Shown here in pieces: positions 46,941-55,691 of a DNA stretch of 64,000 bases. This DNA comes from RH-AL1 sp965198715 (lineage in GTDB: Bacteria; Pseudomonadota; Alphaproteobacteria; Rhizobiales; Beijerinckiaceae): contig CBDAPV010000001.1 in NCBI GenBank assembly GCA_965198715.1, forward strand, positions 1,984,001-2,048,000. The letters run 5' to 3'. Position numbers and translations under genes: made by a program. The notes beneath the pieces were generated by a model, which saw nothing but the letters and a program-made list of their open reading frames with translations, ran no database searches and had not been told where the DNA came from. Positions within the stretch are counted from its first letter, which is position 1, and the number at the start of each line of letters is the position of its first letter.

Positions 46941-47400
46941 TGTAGCGCTTGCACGCCGCATCTACATCGACAGCAATATCTTCATCGAAGCCTTCGAAGG
47001 CGCTACTGCGACAAAGTCCGACATACTCGTTCTGTTTGGCTTGCTTGAGCAGCGGCCCGGATTAGCATGGACAAGCGAGTTCACGCTTGCGGAAGTCCTC
47101 GGGCGACAGGGGGACTTTCCTGACTGGGTTACGCAAAAGGCTTTGTACGTCGGACTTCTTGCGCGCAAGACCTTCATCGTGCTCGCGTCATTGTCGCTCG
47201 ACCTTCTGGAGCGAGCCGCGGATTGCCGTCATGACGCGCGCTTGAGGGGTTGCAGCTTGCGCCTTCCGGATGCCATCCACGTCGCCTCCGCTCAAGCGAT
47301 GCGGTGCGAGATCTTCCTGTCGGCTGATCGGAGGACCGCGGGCTGTCTGCCTTCCGGCATCCGCCTTAACGACGCCCGAAAGCGTAACAGCGCTCAATGA
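46933..47400 (+). CDS. PIN-domain ribonuclease toxin (VapC-like)
   Basis: A 155-residue PIN-domain protein. The metal-binding acidic residues are visible: RRIYIDSNIFIEAFEG (Asp-13, Glu-19), a Glu in TSEFTLAEVLG, the Asp in RLPDAIHVASA and the Asp in EIFLSADRR. This is the conserved D/E/D/D set of VapC-type endoribonucleases. The start ATG overlaps the antitoxin stop by 8 bp, and its own stop overlaps the yejF start by 4 bp (ATGA), so translation of the whole chain may be coupled. The pair is placed inside the yej operon, which suggests insertion by transfer. Confidence 0.82.
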   Translation: MTDVALARRIYIDSNIFIEAFEGATATKSDILVLFGLLEQRPGLAWTSEFTLAEVLGRQGDFPDWVTQKALYVGLLARKTFIVLASLSLDLLERAADCRHDARLRGCSLRLPDAIHVASAQAMRCEIFLSADRRTAGCLPSGIRLNDARKRNSAQ

Positions 47401-49025
47401 TGCCCTTGATGCCTGACGCACCGCTCCTCGAGGTCCGCGACCTCGGCATCACCTTCCCCGCTGGCGACACGCAGGCCGTCGCCGGCATCTCCCTTCGGCT
47501 CGAATGCGGCCGCACGCTGGCGATCGTCGGCGAGTCCGGCTCGGGCAAGTCCGTCACGGCGCTGGCGATTCCGCGCCTGCTGCCCGCCGGCACGCGCGTC
47601 ACCGGCGCGATCACCTTCAAGGGCGCCGATATGCTCGCCGCGAGCGAGGATCAATTGCGCGAGCTGCGCGGCTCGGCCGTCACCATGGTGTTCCAGGAGC
47701 CGATGACCTCCCTCAACCCGCTGCACACGATCGAGCGGCAGGTCGGCGAGATTCTCGAGGTGCATGGTTTGCGCGGTCGCGCCGCCCGACGCGCCCGCAC
47801 GCTGGAGCTGTTGGAGGAGGTCGGCATCCGCGATCCGGCCGAGCGACTCGGCGCCTACCCGCACCAGCTCTCCGGTGGCCAGCGCCAGCGCGTGATGATC
47901 GCCATGGCGCTGGCCAACCGCCCCGACCTGCTCATCGCCGACGAGCCCACCACCGCGCTCGACGTCACGGTGCAGGCGCAGATCCTCGCCCTGCTGCGCG
48001 ACCTGCAGCACCGCCACGGGATGGCGATGCTGTTCATCACCCACGATCTCGGCATCGTGCGCGAGCTCGCCGACGACGTCGCCGTGATGCAGCGCGGGCG
48101 GATCGTCGAGACCGGCCCAGTCAACACGATCTTCGCCGAGCCGCAGCATGCCTACACCCGGGCGCTACTCGCCGCCGAGCCCAAGGGCGCGGCGCCCGCC
48201 CGCGACGAGACCGCCGAGACCGTGCTCCGCGCCGAGAACCTGAAAGTGCATTTCCCGATCCGCGCCGGCTTGCTGCGGCAGGAGGTCGGTTCGGTCAAGG
48301 CGGTCGACGGCGTCGACCTCGTCGTGCGCGCCGGGCAGACCGTCGGCGTCGTCGGAGAGTCCGGCTCCGGCAAGACCACGCTCGGCCTCGCCGTGCTGCG
48401 CCTGATCTCCTCGCAGGGCCGCGTCGCCTTCCTCGGCAAGCCGATCGAGGCGCTGGGCTTCAAGGCCATGCGCCCGCTGCGCCGCGACATGCAGGTCGTC
48501 TTCCAGGACCCCTACGGCTCGCTGTCGCCGCGCATGACGATCGGCGACATCGTCGGCGAAGGTCTCTCCGTGCAGCGCGACCGGCTGCCGGCGGCTCAGC
48601 GCCGCAAGGTCGTCGCCGCCGCGCTCGCCGAGACGGGGCTCGATCCGTCCACCATGGACCGCTACCCGCACGAGTTCTCTGGCGGCCAGCGCCAGCGCAT
48701 CGCGATCGCCCGCGCCATGGTGCTCGAGCCGCGCTTCGTGGTGCTCGATGAGCCGACGTCGGCGCTCGACATGTCGGTGCAGGCGCAGATCGTCGATCTT
48801 TTGCGCGCGCTGCAGGCCAGGCGCGGCCTCGCCTACCTCTTCATCAGCCACGACCTGCGCGTTGTGCGCGCGCTCGCCAGCGACATCATCGTGATGCAAG
48901 CGGGCGTGGTCGTGGAGAGCGGCCCCGCCGCCGAAGTCTTCGCCGCCCCGCGCGACGCCTACACCCGCGCGCTGTTCGCCGCGGCGTTGCGCGCCGGTCC
49001 GGACGGTGCTCCGCGCGCGGCCTGA
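47397..49025 (+). CDS. yejF: ABC transporter ATP-binding protein, duplicated NBD (YejF-like)
   Basis: A 542-residue double ATPase that energises the YejBE permease. NBD1 (about 5-255) has Walker A GESGSGKSVTAL and signature LSGGQRQRVMIAMAL. NBD2 (about 275-530) has GESGSGKTTLGL and FSGGQRQRIAIARAM. The order and length match YejF. Three in-frame ATGs stand near the start (47397, 47400, 47409); the first overlaps the toxin stop codon. The original intergenic region has evidently been replaced by the toxin gene end, so expression depends on the upstream message or on coupling. Confidence 0.94.
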   Translation: MMPLMPDAPLLEVRDLGITFPAGDTQAVAGISLRLECGRTLAIVGESGSGKSVTALAIPRLLPAGTRVTGAITFKGADMLAASEDQLRELRGSAVTMVFQEPMTSLNPLHTIERQVGEILEVHGLRGRAARRARTLELLEEVGIRDPAERLGAYPHQLSGGQRQRVMIAMALANRPDLLIADEPTTALDVTVQAQILALLRDLQHRHGMAMLFITHDLGIVRELADDVAVMQRGRIVETGPVNTIFAEPQHAYTRALLAAEPKGAAPARDETAETVLRAENLKVHFPIRAGLLRQEVGSVKAVDGVDLVVRAGQTVGVVGESGSGKTTLGLAVLRLISSQGRVAFLGKPIEALGFKAMRPLRRDMQVVFQDPYGSLSPRMTIGDIVGEGLSVQRDRLPAAQRRKVVAAALAETGLDPSTMDRYPHEFSGGQRQRIAIARAMVLEPRFVVLDEPTSALDMSVQAQIVDLLRALQARRGLAYLFISHDLRVVRALASDIIVMQAGVVVESGPAAEVFAAPRDAYTRALFAAALRAGPDGAPRAA

Positions 49026-49116
49026 CGCTTCGTCTCTCGAGGGTTGGTCTCCGAGGTTTGCCCTGAACGCGCGGCGGTGTATTCCGGCGAACGTACAAGG
49101 TCGAGGGCGCCTGCCG

Positions 49117-49896
49117 ATGACGCGCAAGTCGATGTCTCTAGTCCTCGCGGTGGTGCTCGCCGCGACAGTGCCGGCTGCCGCTGCCGTGAACAAGGGTCCT
49201 CTCGTCTTCGCCGCCGCCAGCATGAAGACGGCGCTCGACGCCATCGCCGCCAAATATGCGGCGGCTGGCCACCCAGTGCCGGTGATCTCCTACGGCTCGT
49301 CGGGCACCCTGGCCAAGCAGATCCAGAGCGGCGCCCCGGCGGACCTCTTCATCTCCGCCGACCAGAAATGGATGAACGTACTGGCCAACGACGGCGGGAT
49401 CGATGTCAAGACGCGCGAGGCGCTGCTCGGCAACGAGCTGGTGCTCGTCGAGCCAGCTGGCGCCACAGCCTCGTTGAAGATCGCCAAGGGCTTTGACCTT
49501 GCGGGCGCGCTCGGCGACGGCAAGCTCGCGGTCTGCTCGGTGACGTCGTGCCCCGCCGGCATCTACGGCAAGGAGGCGCTGGAGAAGCTCGGCATCTTCG
49601 CGGCGGTCGAGCCCAAGATGGCGCAGGCCGACAATGTGCGCGCGGCGCTGCTGCTGGTGGCGCGCGGCGAAGCCAAGTTCGGCATCGTCTACGCCACCGA
49701 TGCAAAGGCCGAGCCCAAGGTCAAGGTGGTCGGCACTTTCCCCTCGGACAGCCACGCGCCCATCGTCTACCCCGTCGCGGTGACCACCGCAGCCAAGAAC
49801 GAGGCCCCGGCTGCCGCTGAATTCGCGGCCTACCTGCACTCCGCCGAGGCCAGGACGATCCTAATGGACCAGGGCTTCACATTGCTCGACCAATAA
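49117..49896 (+). CDS. modA: Molybdate-binding periplasmic protein ModA
   Basis: A 259-residue periplasmic receptor for molybdate/tungstate. The signal peptide (MSLVLAVVLAATVPAAAA) precedes LVFAAASMKTALDAIAAKY, and ISYGSSGTLAKQIQSGAPADLFISADQKWMN carries the oxyanion-binding serines. YATDAKAEPKVKVVGTFP and TILMDQGF are also typical. The ATG at 49117 gives a normal signal peptide. It is the first gene of modABC, with 1 bp to modB. I saw no ModE box or Mo-cofactor riboswitch upstream. Confidence 0.95.
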   Translation: MTRKSMSLVLAVVLAATVPAAAAVNKGPLVFAAASMKTALDAIAAKYAAAGHPVPVISYGSSGTLAKQIQSGAPADLFISADQKWMNVLANDGGIDVKTREALLGNELVLVEPAGATASLKIAKGFDLAGALGDGKLAVCSVTSCPAGIYGKEALEKLGIFAAVEPKMAQADNVRAALLLVARGEAKFGIVYATDAKAEPKVKVVGTFPSDSHAPIVYPVAVTTAAKNEAPAAAEFAAYLHSAEARTILMDQGFTLLDQ

Positions 49897-49897
49897 A

Positions 49898-50581
49898 ATG
49901 CTCTCCGCCGACGACTGGACGGCGATCGAAGTGTCGCTGCGCGTCGCCTTGGTCGCCACGCTGGCGAGCTTCCCATTCGGTGTCGCGGTGGCTTATGGAC
50001 TGGCGCGCTGGGAGTTTCCCGGCAAGTCGCTTGTCAACGCCATCGTGCACCTGCCCCTCGTTCTGCCGCCGGTCGTCACCGGCTACGTTCTGCTGCTTGG
50101 TTTCGGCACACGCGGTCCGTTCGGCGCGGCGCTGGCGAAGATCGGCATCGTTCTCGCCTTCCGCTGGACCGGCGCGGCGCTGGCCTGCGCGATCATGGGC
50201 TTCCCGCTGATGGTGCGCGCGATGCGGCTCTCCTTCGAGGCAATCGACCTCAGGCTCGAGGCTGCGGCCGGCACGCTCGGCGCCGGGCCGCTGTGGCGCT
50301 TCACCCTGGTGACGCTGCCGCTGGCCGCGCCCGGCCTCATTACCGGCTCGATCCTCGCCTTCGCCCGCGCGCTGGGCGAGTTCGGCGCCACCATCACCTT
50401 CGTCTCCAACATTCCTGGCGAGACCCAGACCATCGCGGCGGCGATCTACACCGACGTGCAGAACCCCGACGGCGACGCTGGCGCGCTGCGGCTGACCATG
50501 GTGGCGATCGCAATCTCGCTGGTGGCGGTGATCGCATCCGACTGGCTGCAGCGCGGCGTCGCCCGGCGGCTCTCGGGATGA
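49898..50581 (+). CDS. modB: Molybdate ABC transporter permease ModB
   Basis: A 227-residue inner-membrane permease with five TM helices. WTAIEVSLRVALVATLASFPFGVAVAYGLAR at the N-terminus, LPLVLPPVVTGYVLLLGFG, and the EAA loop EAAAGTLGAGPLWRFTLVTLPLAAPGLITG identify ModB. LGEFGATITFVSNIPGETQTI is also diagnostic. It starts 1 bp after modA and overlaps modC by 4 bp. Confidence 0.96.
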   Translation: MLSADDWTAIEVSLRVALVATLASFPFGVAVAYGLARWEFPGKSLVNAIVHLPLVLPPVVTGYVLLLGFGTRGPFGAALAKIGIVLAFRWTGAALACAIMGFPLMVRAMRLSFEAIDLRLEAAAGTLGAGPLWRFTLVTLPLAAPGLITGSILAFARALGEFGATITFVSNIPGETQTIAAAIYTDVQNPDGDAGALRLTMVAIAISLVAVIASDWLQRGVARRLSG

Positions 50582-51675
50582 GCCTCGACGTCGCCCTGCG
50601 CAGGCGCGTGCAGGGTTTCACCCTCGACGTCGCCTTCGCTAGCGAGGGTGGAATCGTCTCTCTGTTCGGGCGCTCCGGCTCAGGCAAGTCGATGACGCTG
50701 AGCCTCATCGCCGGTCTTGCTAAACCCGACGCCGGGCACGTACGCATGGGCGACACCGTAATGGTCGATACTGCCGCGGGACGCCACGTGCCGGTGCAGC
50801 GCCGCCGCACCGGGCTCGTGTTCCAGGACGCCCAGCTCTTCCCGCACATGACCGTGCGTCAGAACCTGCTGTTCGGCCGATGGTTCGCCGGCGCGTCGGC
50901 CGGCGGCATTGGCTTCGAGCACGTCGTGGAGACGCTCGGCCTCGGCGGGCTCCTGCCGCGTCGTCCCGGCAAACTCTCCGGCGGCGAGAAGCAGCGCGTC
51001 GCGATCGGCCGGGCGCTGCTGGCCGATCCCCGCCTGCTGCTGTTCGACGAGCCTCTGGCCGCGCTCGATCGGCAGCGCCGACTGGAGATCCTGCCGCTGA
51101 TCGAGCGGCTGCGTGACGAGTTCGCCGTGCCGATCGTCTACGTGTCGCATGCGATGGAGGAGGTCGTGCGCCTCGGCGGGCACGTCGTGGTGCTGGAGGG
51201 GGGGCGCGTCACCGCCGCCGGGCCGCCCGAGGCGGTGCTCGGCGCCGCGCGGGTCGAGGACGGCCGCTTCGGTCGAGCCTCCATCGTCACCACGGTCGCC
51301 GGCGCCTGGGACGAGGCGTTCGGCCTCACCGCGCTCGATCATCCCGCCGGCACGCTCTGGCTCGCCGGCCGTGCCGGGCCGCCCGGGCGCATGGTGCGCG
51401 CGCTCATCCGCGCCACCGACGTCAGCCTGGCGCCAGGCGACCCCGGGCCGATCTCGATCCGCAGCGCGCTCGCCGGGCGGATCGCCGCGGTGGCGCCGGA
51501 CGGCGCGTTGGCCGCCGTCACCGTAGATTTGCAAGGGAGCGGCCAGGTCGTCGCGCTGGTGACGCGGCGCGCGCTGCACGACCTCGGGCTGGCAGTGGGC
51601 TCGCCGGTGCGCGCGCTCGTCAAGACTGTGGCGCTGGACGAAGGCGCGGTGGCGCAGGCCACCTTCGAGGACTGA
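50578..51675 (+). CDS. modC: Molybdate ABC transporter ATPase ModC
   Basis: A 365-residue ATPase of the molybdate importer. Walker A FGRSGSGKSMTLSLIAGL lies near residue 30, signature KLSGGEKQRVAIGRALL near 137, and Walker B LLLFDEPLAALD. The C-terminal MOP/TOBE domain (about 290-360: ISIRSALAGRIAAVAPDGALAAVTVDL) binds molybdate and allows trans-inhibition in some family members. The ATG at 50578 overlaps the modB stop (ATGA). It is the last gene of modABC. Confidence 0.96.
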   Translation: MSLDVALRRRVQGFTLDVAFASEGGIVSLFGRSGSGKSMTLSLIAGLAKPDAGHVRMGDTVMVDTAAGRHVPVQRRRTGLVFQDAQLFPHMTVRQNLLFGRWFAGASAGGIGFEHVVETLGLGGLLPRRPGKLSGGEKQRVAIGRALLADPRLLLFDEPLAALDRQRRLEILPLIERLRDEFAVPIVYVSHAMEEVVRLGGHVVVLEGGRVTAAGPPEAVLGAARVEDGRFGRASIVTTVAGAWDEAFGLTALDHPAGTLWLAGRAGPPGRMVRALIRATDVSLAPGDPGPISIRSALAGRIAAVAPDGALAAVTVDLQGSGQVVALVTRRALHDLGLAVGSPVRALVKTVALDEGAVAQATFED

Positions 51676-51691
51676 TTCACTTTGGTCCTCG
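51666..51691 (+). terminator. Hairpin at the end of modC
   Basis: CGAGGAC and GTCCTCG form a 7-bp stem around a 12-base loop that includes the modC stop codon. No T run follows, so it could be a factor-dependent end or mRNA-stabilising structure rather than a true intrinsic terminator. Confidence 0.35.
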
Positions 51692-51789
51692 TCAGGCCTC
51701 CATCGTCTGATTCGATGACACGCTCTTGACGAAAAGATTACCGGCCTCCAAATTCAGCCAACAGAAATGCTCGTTTGGAGTATAAGTCC

Positions 51790-52794
51790 ATGCAGACGGC
51801 TATAGCCGAAAGCGACATCGAAGGTGCACTCGGGCGCACCGCAGGTCTCTACGACCGCGTCAGCCGCTTCATCCCGGCCTTCGAGTGGCCGGCCTACGCC
51901 TCGGACGTCGACGCGATCCTGCGACTGAAGCGCGAGAAGAACGCCGTCATCCTGGCCCACAACTACCAGACGCCGGAGATCTTCCACTGCGTCGCCGACC
52001 TCGTCGGCGACTCGCTCGCTCTCGCCCGCATGGCGCAGGAGTCCGACGCCGATGTGATCGTGCTAGCCGGTGTGCATTTCATGGCCGAGACGGCGAAGCT
52101 GCTCAACCCCGCTCTTAAGGTCCTCATCTCCGACATGCGTGCCGGTTGCTCCCTGGCCGATTCCATCACGCCGGCCGACGTCCGCGGGCTCAAGGCGGCG
52201 CACCCCGGCGTGCCGGTCGTCGTCTACGTCAACACATCGGCGGCGGTAAAGGCCGAATGCGACATTACTTGCACCTCCGGCAATGCGGTGAAGGTCGTCG
52301 AGAGCCTCGGCGTGCCGAAGGTCATCATGATCCCAGACGAGTACCTGGCGCAGAACATCGGTCGCCAAACCGGCGTCGAGATGATCACCTGGGCCGGCCA
52401 TTGCGAGGTGCACGAGAAGTTCACGCCCGCCGAGGTCCGCGAGTTCCGCGACTCTTATCCCGGCGTTACCGTTCTGGCTCACCCCGAATGCCCGCCCGCC
52501 GTCTGCGACGAGGCCGACTTCTCAGGCTCGACCGCGGCGATGATCGATTACGTTGCCAGGAACCGTCCGCCCAAGGTGATGCTGCTCACCGAATGCTCGA
52601 TGTCGGACAACGTGTCGGCGCAATATCCCGATCTCGATTTCGTTCGGCCGTGCAACCTGTGCCCGCACATGAAGCGCATCACGCTGGGCAACATCCGGCA
52701 TTCGCTCGAGACGATGACCCACGAGGTGATCATCGATTCCTCGGTTGCCGATCGCGCCCGTCGCGCCGTCGAGCGCATGCTGGCGGTGAAGTGA
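51790..52794 (+). CDS. nadA: Quinolinate synthase A
   Basis: A [4Fe-4S] enzyme that condenses iminoaspartate with dihydroxyacetone phosphate to quinolinate in de novo NAD synthesis. It has 334 residues. The cluster cysteines are in MRAGCSLADSI, in the HPECPPAVC segment, and in CNLCPHMKRITL. NAVILAHNYQTPEIFH and ITWAGHCEVHEKF are typical. The ATG at 51790 is used (GGAG nine bases upstream); a TTG at 51775 is an alternative. Its stop overlaps the nadB start by 1 bp, making nadABC a tight operon. TTGACG at about 51727 might be its -35. Confidence 0.96.
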   Translation: MQTAIAESDIEGALGRTAGLYDRVSRFIPAFEWPAYASDVDAILRLKREKNAVILAHNYQTPEIFHCVADLVGDSLALARMAQESDADVIVLAGVHFMAETAKLLNPALKVLISDMRAGCSLADSITPADVRGLKAAHPGVPVVVYVNTSAAVKAECDITCTSGNAVKVVESLGVPKVIMIPDEYLAQNIGRQTGVEMITWAGHCEVHEKFTPAEVREFRDSYPGVTVLAHPECPPAVCDEADFSGSTAAMIDYVARNRPPKVMLLTECSMSDNVSAQYPDLDFVRPCNLCPHMKRITLGNIRHSLETMTHEVIIDSSVADRARRAVERMLAVK

Positions 52795-54347
52795 TGGCGA
52801 CCCTCTCCCATCTCGAAGGCCGTCCCGTTATCGTCGGCGCCGGCCTCGCCGGGCTTATGACGGCTCTGCATCTCGCGCCGACCCCGGTGGTGGTGCTCTC
52901 CGCCGTGCCGCTCGGCACGGAGGCCTCTTCCGCCTGGGCGCAAGGCGGTGTCGCCGCCAGCGTCGGACCGGACGATGAGGCGGGATTGCACGTCGCCGAC
53001 ACGCTCGCCGCTGGCGATGGGCTCTGCGATATTGCCGCCGCCGCCCGCATCCTTGCCGAGGCGCCGGCCGCCATCGCCGACCTCGTGGCACGCGGCGCCC
53101 GCTTTGATCGCGATGCCGCCGGCGCGCTGAAGCTCGGGCTCGAGGCCGCGCATTCGCGCCGCCGCATCGTCCACGCCGAGGGTGACGCCACCGGCCGCGA
53201 GATCATGCGCGCCGTCGTCGCCGCGGTGCGCGCCTGTGCCTCGATCCTGGTGCTTGACGGCGTCGACGCCCGGCGCCTGCTCACCGGCTGCGATGGCGCC
53301 GTGACCGGCGTGCTCGCGGCGCGTGGCGGCGAGCTGCTCGTTATCGAGACGGGCCGCGTCGTGCTCGCCACCGGCGGAATTGGCGGCTTGTTCGCGCAGA
53401 GCACCAACCCATCGGGCTGCTTCGGCATGGGGCTGGCGCTCGCCGCCCGCGCCGGCGCGACCTTGGCCGATCTCGAGTTTGTGCAGTTTCACCCGACCGC
53501 TCTCGACGTGCCCGGCACGCCGGTGGCGCTGGTCAGCGAGGCGGTGCGCGGAGAGGGCGCACATCTCGTCGACGAGACCGGACGCCGCTTCATGGCCGAC
53601 GTGCCCGGCCGCGAATTGGCGCCGCGCGACATCGTCGCCCGCGCGATCTGGGCCGAGCACAGGGCAGGGCACCAGGTCTATCTCGAGACCCGTGGCGTCA
53701 TCTCCGAGGGCTTCGCGACCCGCTTCCCCACCATTGCCGCCGCCTGCCACGCCCACGGCATCGATCCCGACCGCGAGCCTATCCCGGTGCGCACAGTCGA
53801 GCATTACCACATGGGTGGCGTGCTCGTGGACGCCGACGGCCGCTCCACCGTCTCCGGCCTTTGGGCCTGCGGCGAGGTCGCCCGCACCGGACTGCACGGC
53901 GCCAACCGCTTGGCGTCGAACTCGCTGCTCGAAGCGATGGTCTGCGCGCGCGCCGTCGCGGCCAACGTCACTTTGGCCGCAGGGCTGGCTGCAGCCGCCC
54001 TGAGCGATGTGCCGGCGCTACCGGCGCGGCCGAATCCGGCGCCATTGCGCGCCGTCGTTTCGGCGGCGGCTGGCGTGCTGCGCGACCGCGCCGGCCTGCT
54101 TGCTGGCATCGAGGCGCTGCTGCCCATCGCTCGAGGCGGCGGTCCCCAGGCCGACCCTGCACTGGTGGCGCTGATGATCGCCGTCTCTGCGCTTGACCGC
54201 CGCGAAAGCCGCGGCGGCCATTTTCGCACGGACTGGCCGGAGCCCGACCCGTGGCAGGCCAAGTCGTGGTCGCTGACGCTGAATGATGCCTTGCGCATGG
54301 CCGAGTATGCCGTGGCGCAGCGCGAGCCCGAGAAGATCGCGGCGTGA
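52794..54347 (+). CDS. nadB: L-aspartate oxidase
   Basis: An FAD enzyme that oxidises L-aspartate to iminoaspartate, the substrate of NadA. It has 517 residues. The FAD motif IVGAGLAGLMTALHL is at residues 13-27. SAWAQGGVAASVGPDD, the active-site ATGGIGGLFAQSTNPSG, LEFVQFHPTAL and HYHMGGVLVDADGRSTVSGLWACGEVARTGLHGANRLASNSLLE are all diagnostic. The ATG at 52794 shares its first base with the last base of the nadA stop codon. nadC follows after 46 bp. Confidence 0.95.
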   Translation: MATLSHLEGRPVIVGAGLAGLMTALHLAPTPVVVLSAVPLGTEASSAWAQGGVAASVGPDDEAGLHVADTLAAGDGLCDIAAAARILAEAPAAIADLVARGARFDRDAAGALKLGLEAAHSRRRIVHAEGDATGREIMRAVVAAVRACASILVLDGVDARRLLTGCDGAVTGVLAARGGELLVIETGRVVLATGGIGGLFAQSTNPSGCFGMGLALAARAGATLADLEFVQFHPTALDVPGTPVALVSEAVRGEGAHLVDETGRRFMADVPGRELAPRDIVARAIWAEHRAGHQVYLETRGVISEGFATRFPTIAAACHAHGIDPDREPIPVRTVEHYHMGGVLVDADGRSTVSGLWACGEVARTGLHGANRLASNSLLEAMVCARAVAANVTLAAGLAAAALSDVPALPARPNPAPLRAVVSAAAGVLRDRAGLLAGIEALLPIARGGGPQADPALVALMIAVSALDRRESRGGHFRTDWPEPDPWQAKSWSLTLNDALRMAEYAVAQREPEKIAA

Positions 54348-54393
54348 AAACGCGTCGTCAATTCAGGGTGCCGCAGGCTGCGCTTCGTCCGGG

Positions 54394-55251
54394 ATGACGA
54401 TGCTCGTACCGCTGCCCGATGTGATGTTGGAGCCGATGGTGCGTGCTGCCCTGCTCGAAGACCTCGGCCGCGCCGGCGATCTCACCACCGATACCATCGT
54501 GCCGGCCGAGGCCCGTGCCCGCATGACGATCCGCGCCCGCGAGCCCGGCGTCGTCGCCGGGCTCGACCTTGCAAGGCTCGCCTTCCGCCTTGTCGACCCC
54601 GCGATCACCCTTTCGATCGACAAGCCGGACGGCGCCGCCCTCCAACCCGGCGACGTCGTCGGCCGCCTCGAAGGGCCGGCGCGCGGCCTGCTCACGGCGG
54701 AGCGCACGGCGCTGAACTTCATTTGTCATCTCAGCGGCATCGCCAGCGTTACGCGCGGCATCGTCGACGCCGTGGCGCACACGTCGGTCCGGATTGTCGA
54801 CACGCGCAAGACCACGCCGGGGCTGCGGGCGGTGGAGAAATACGCAGTGCGCGTCGGCGGCGGGGGCAACCACCGCTTCGGCCTCGACGACGCGGTGCTG
54901 ATTAAGGACAACCACGTCGCGGTGGCAGGCGGCATTCGCCCAGCGATCGAGCGGGCCAAGGCCAATGTCGGACACCTCGTCAAGATTGAGGTCGAGGTCG
55001 ACACGCTGGCGCAGCTCGCCGAAGCGCTCGAAGTGGGGGTTGACGCCGTGCTGCTCGACAACATGGCTCTCGAGGTGCTTCGCGAAGCGGTGTCGATGGT
55101 CTCCGGCAGGGCGATCACGGAGGCTTCCGGACGGGTCAATCCGCAGACCGCCCCGGCCATCGCCGAGACTGGCGTCGACCTGATCTCGGTAGGTTGGCTG
55201 ACCCACAGCGCGCCAGTGCTCGACCTCGGGCTTGATTTCGAGGCAGGCTAA
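54394..55251 (+). CDS. nadC: Nicotinate-nucleotide diphosphorylase (carboxylating), quinolinate phosphoribosyltransferase
   Basis: Turns quinolinate and PRPP into nicotinate mononucleotide with loss of CO2. It has 285 residues. The N-terminal domain contains ALLEDLGRAGDLTTDTIVP and LNFICHLSGIASVTRG. The barrel holds VDTRKTTPGLRAVEKYAVRVGGGGNHRFGL and the IKDNHV Lys/Asp motif, with phosphate-binding EASGRVNPQT and LISVGWLTHS. ATG 54394 or ATG 54400 (MLVPLPD) could start it. Last gene of nadABC. Confidence 0.96.
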   Translation: MTMLVPLPDVMLEPMVRAALLEDLGRAGDLTTDTIVPAEARARMTIRAREPGVVAGLDLARLAFRLVDPAITLSIDKPDGAALQPGDVVGRLEGPARGLLTAERTALNFICHLSGIASVTRGIVDAVAHTSVRIVDTRKTTPGLRAVEKYAVRVGGGGNHRFGLDDAVLIKDNHVAVAGGIRPAIERAKANVGHLVKIEVEVDTLAQLAEALEVGVDAVLLDNMALEVLREAVSMVSGRAITEASGRVNPQTAPAIAETGVDLISVGWLTHSAPVLDLGLDFEAG

Positions 55252-55523
55252 AGCGGCGGCAGGCGCAGGCGGCGGATGGTCAGATCGTCGATCACGAGCT
55301 TGCGGACGTGGGCGCGACGCACCGAAAGCCGGCCGATGGCAAAAGCGCCGATGACGAGCGCGCCGAGCGCGAACGACCCCATCGCCAGCGCACCGAGCGC
55401 GGCGGCGCCTGTCGACAGCGCACCTGTCGCAGAGCCGCCCGTGGCGGAGAGAGCGGTCGCGATGGAGCGGATGCGGACGGTTCCGCGCTTCGGGGCGGGC
55501 GGAAGCGGATCGTACAAAGTCAT
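55248..55523 (-). CDS. Small protein with short Ala/Gly/Leu repeats
   Basis: A 91-residue protein. After a basic N-terminus it consists of about ten irregular five-residue units of the form [A/S]-[hydrophobic]-G-[A/S]-[L/F/V] (ALAMGSFALGALVIGAFAIGRLSV), then a charged end RAHVRKLVIDDLTIRRLRL. The pentapeptide-like periodicity suggests a small right-handed beta-helix/solenoid; similar 'ALAIGRLAI..R.RI..L.IDEL.V.RLRV' proteins occur in other proteobacteria without known function. It ends 4 bp inside nadC and converges with it. Confidence 0.55.
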   Translation of the reverse strand: MTLYDPLPPAPKRGTVRIRSIATALSATGGSATGALSTGAAALGALAMGSFALGALVIGAFAIGRLSVRRAHVRKLVIDDLTIRRLRLPPL

Positions 55524-55691
55524 AGCTGGCTCCTACGCCGCTTCGTCGAGGCAAAGTCGCCATCGCGAAGCGCGTTCCGCGAGACCCCGATCGATTCCGC
55601 TTCGCCGCGGCGCAAACCTGCCTTAACATCGGTTCTGGCGCATAGACGCCACGGCGCTCCCTCCAGCGCCCAACCGAAAAGCCGTATTCCT

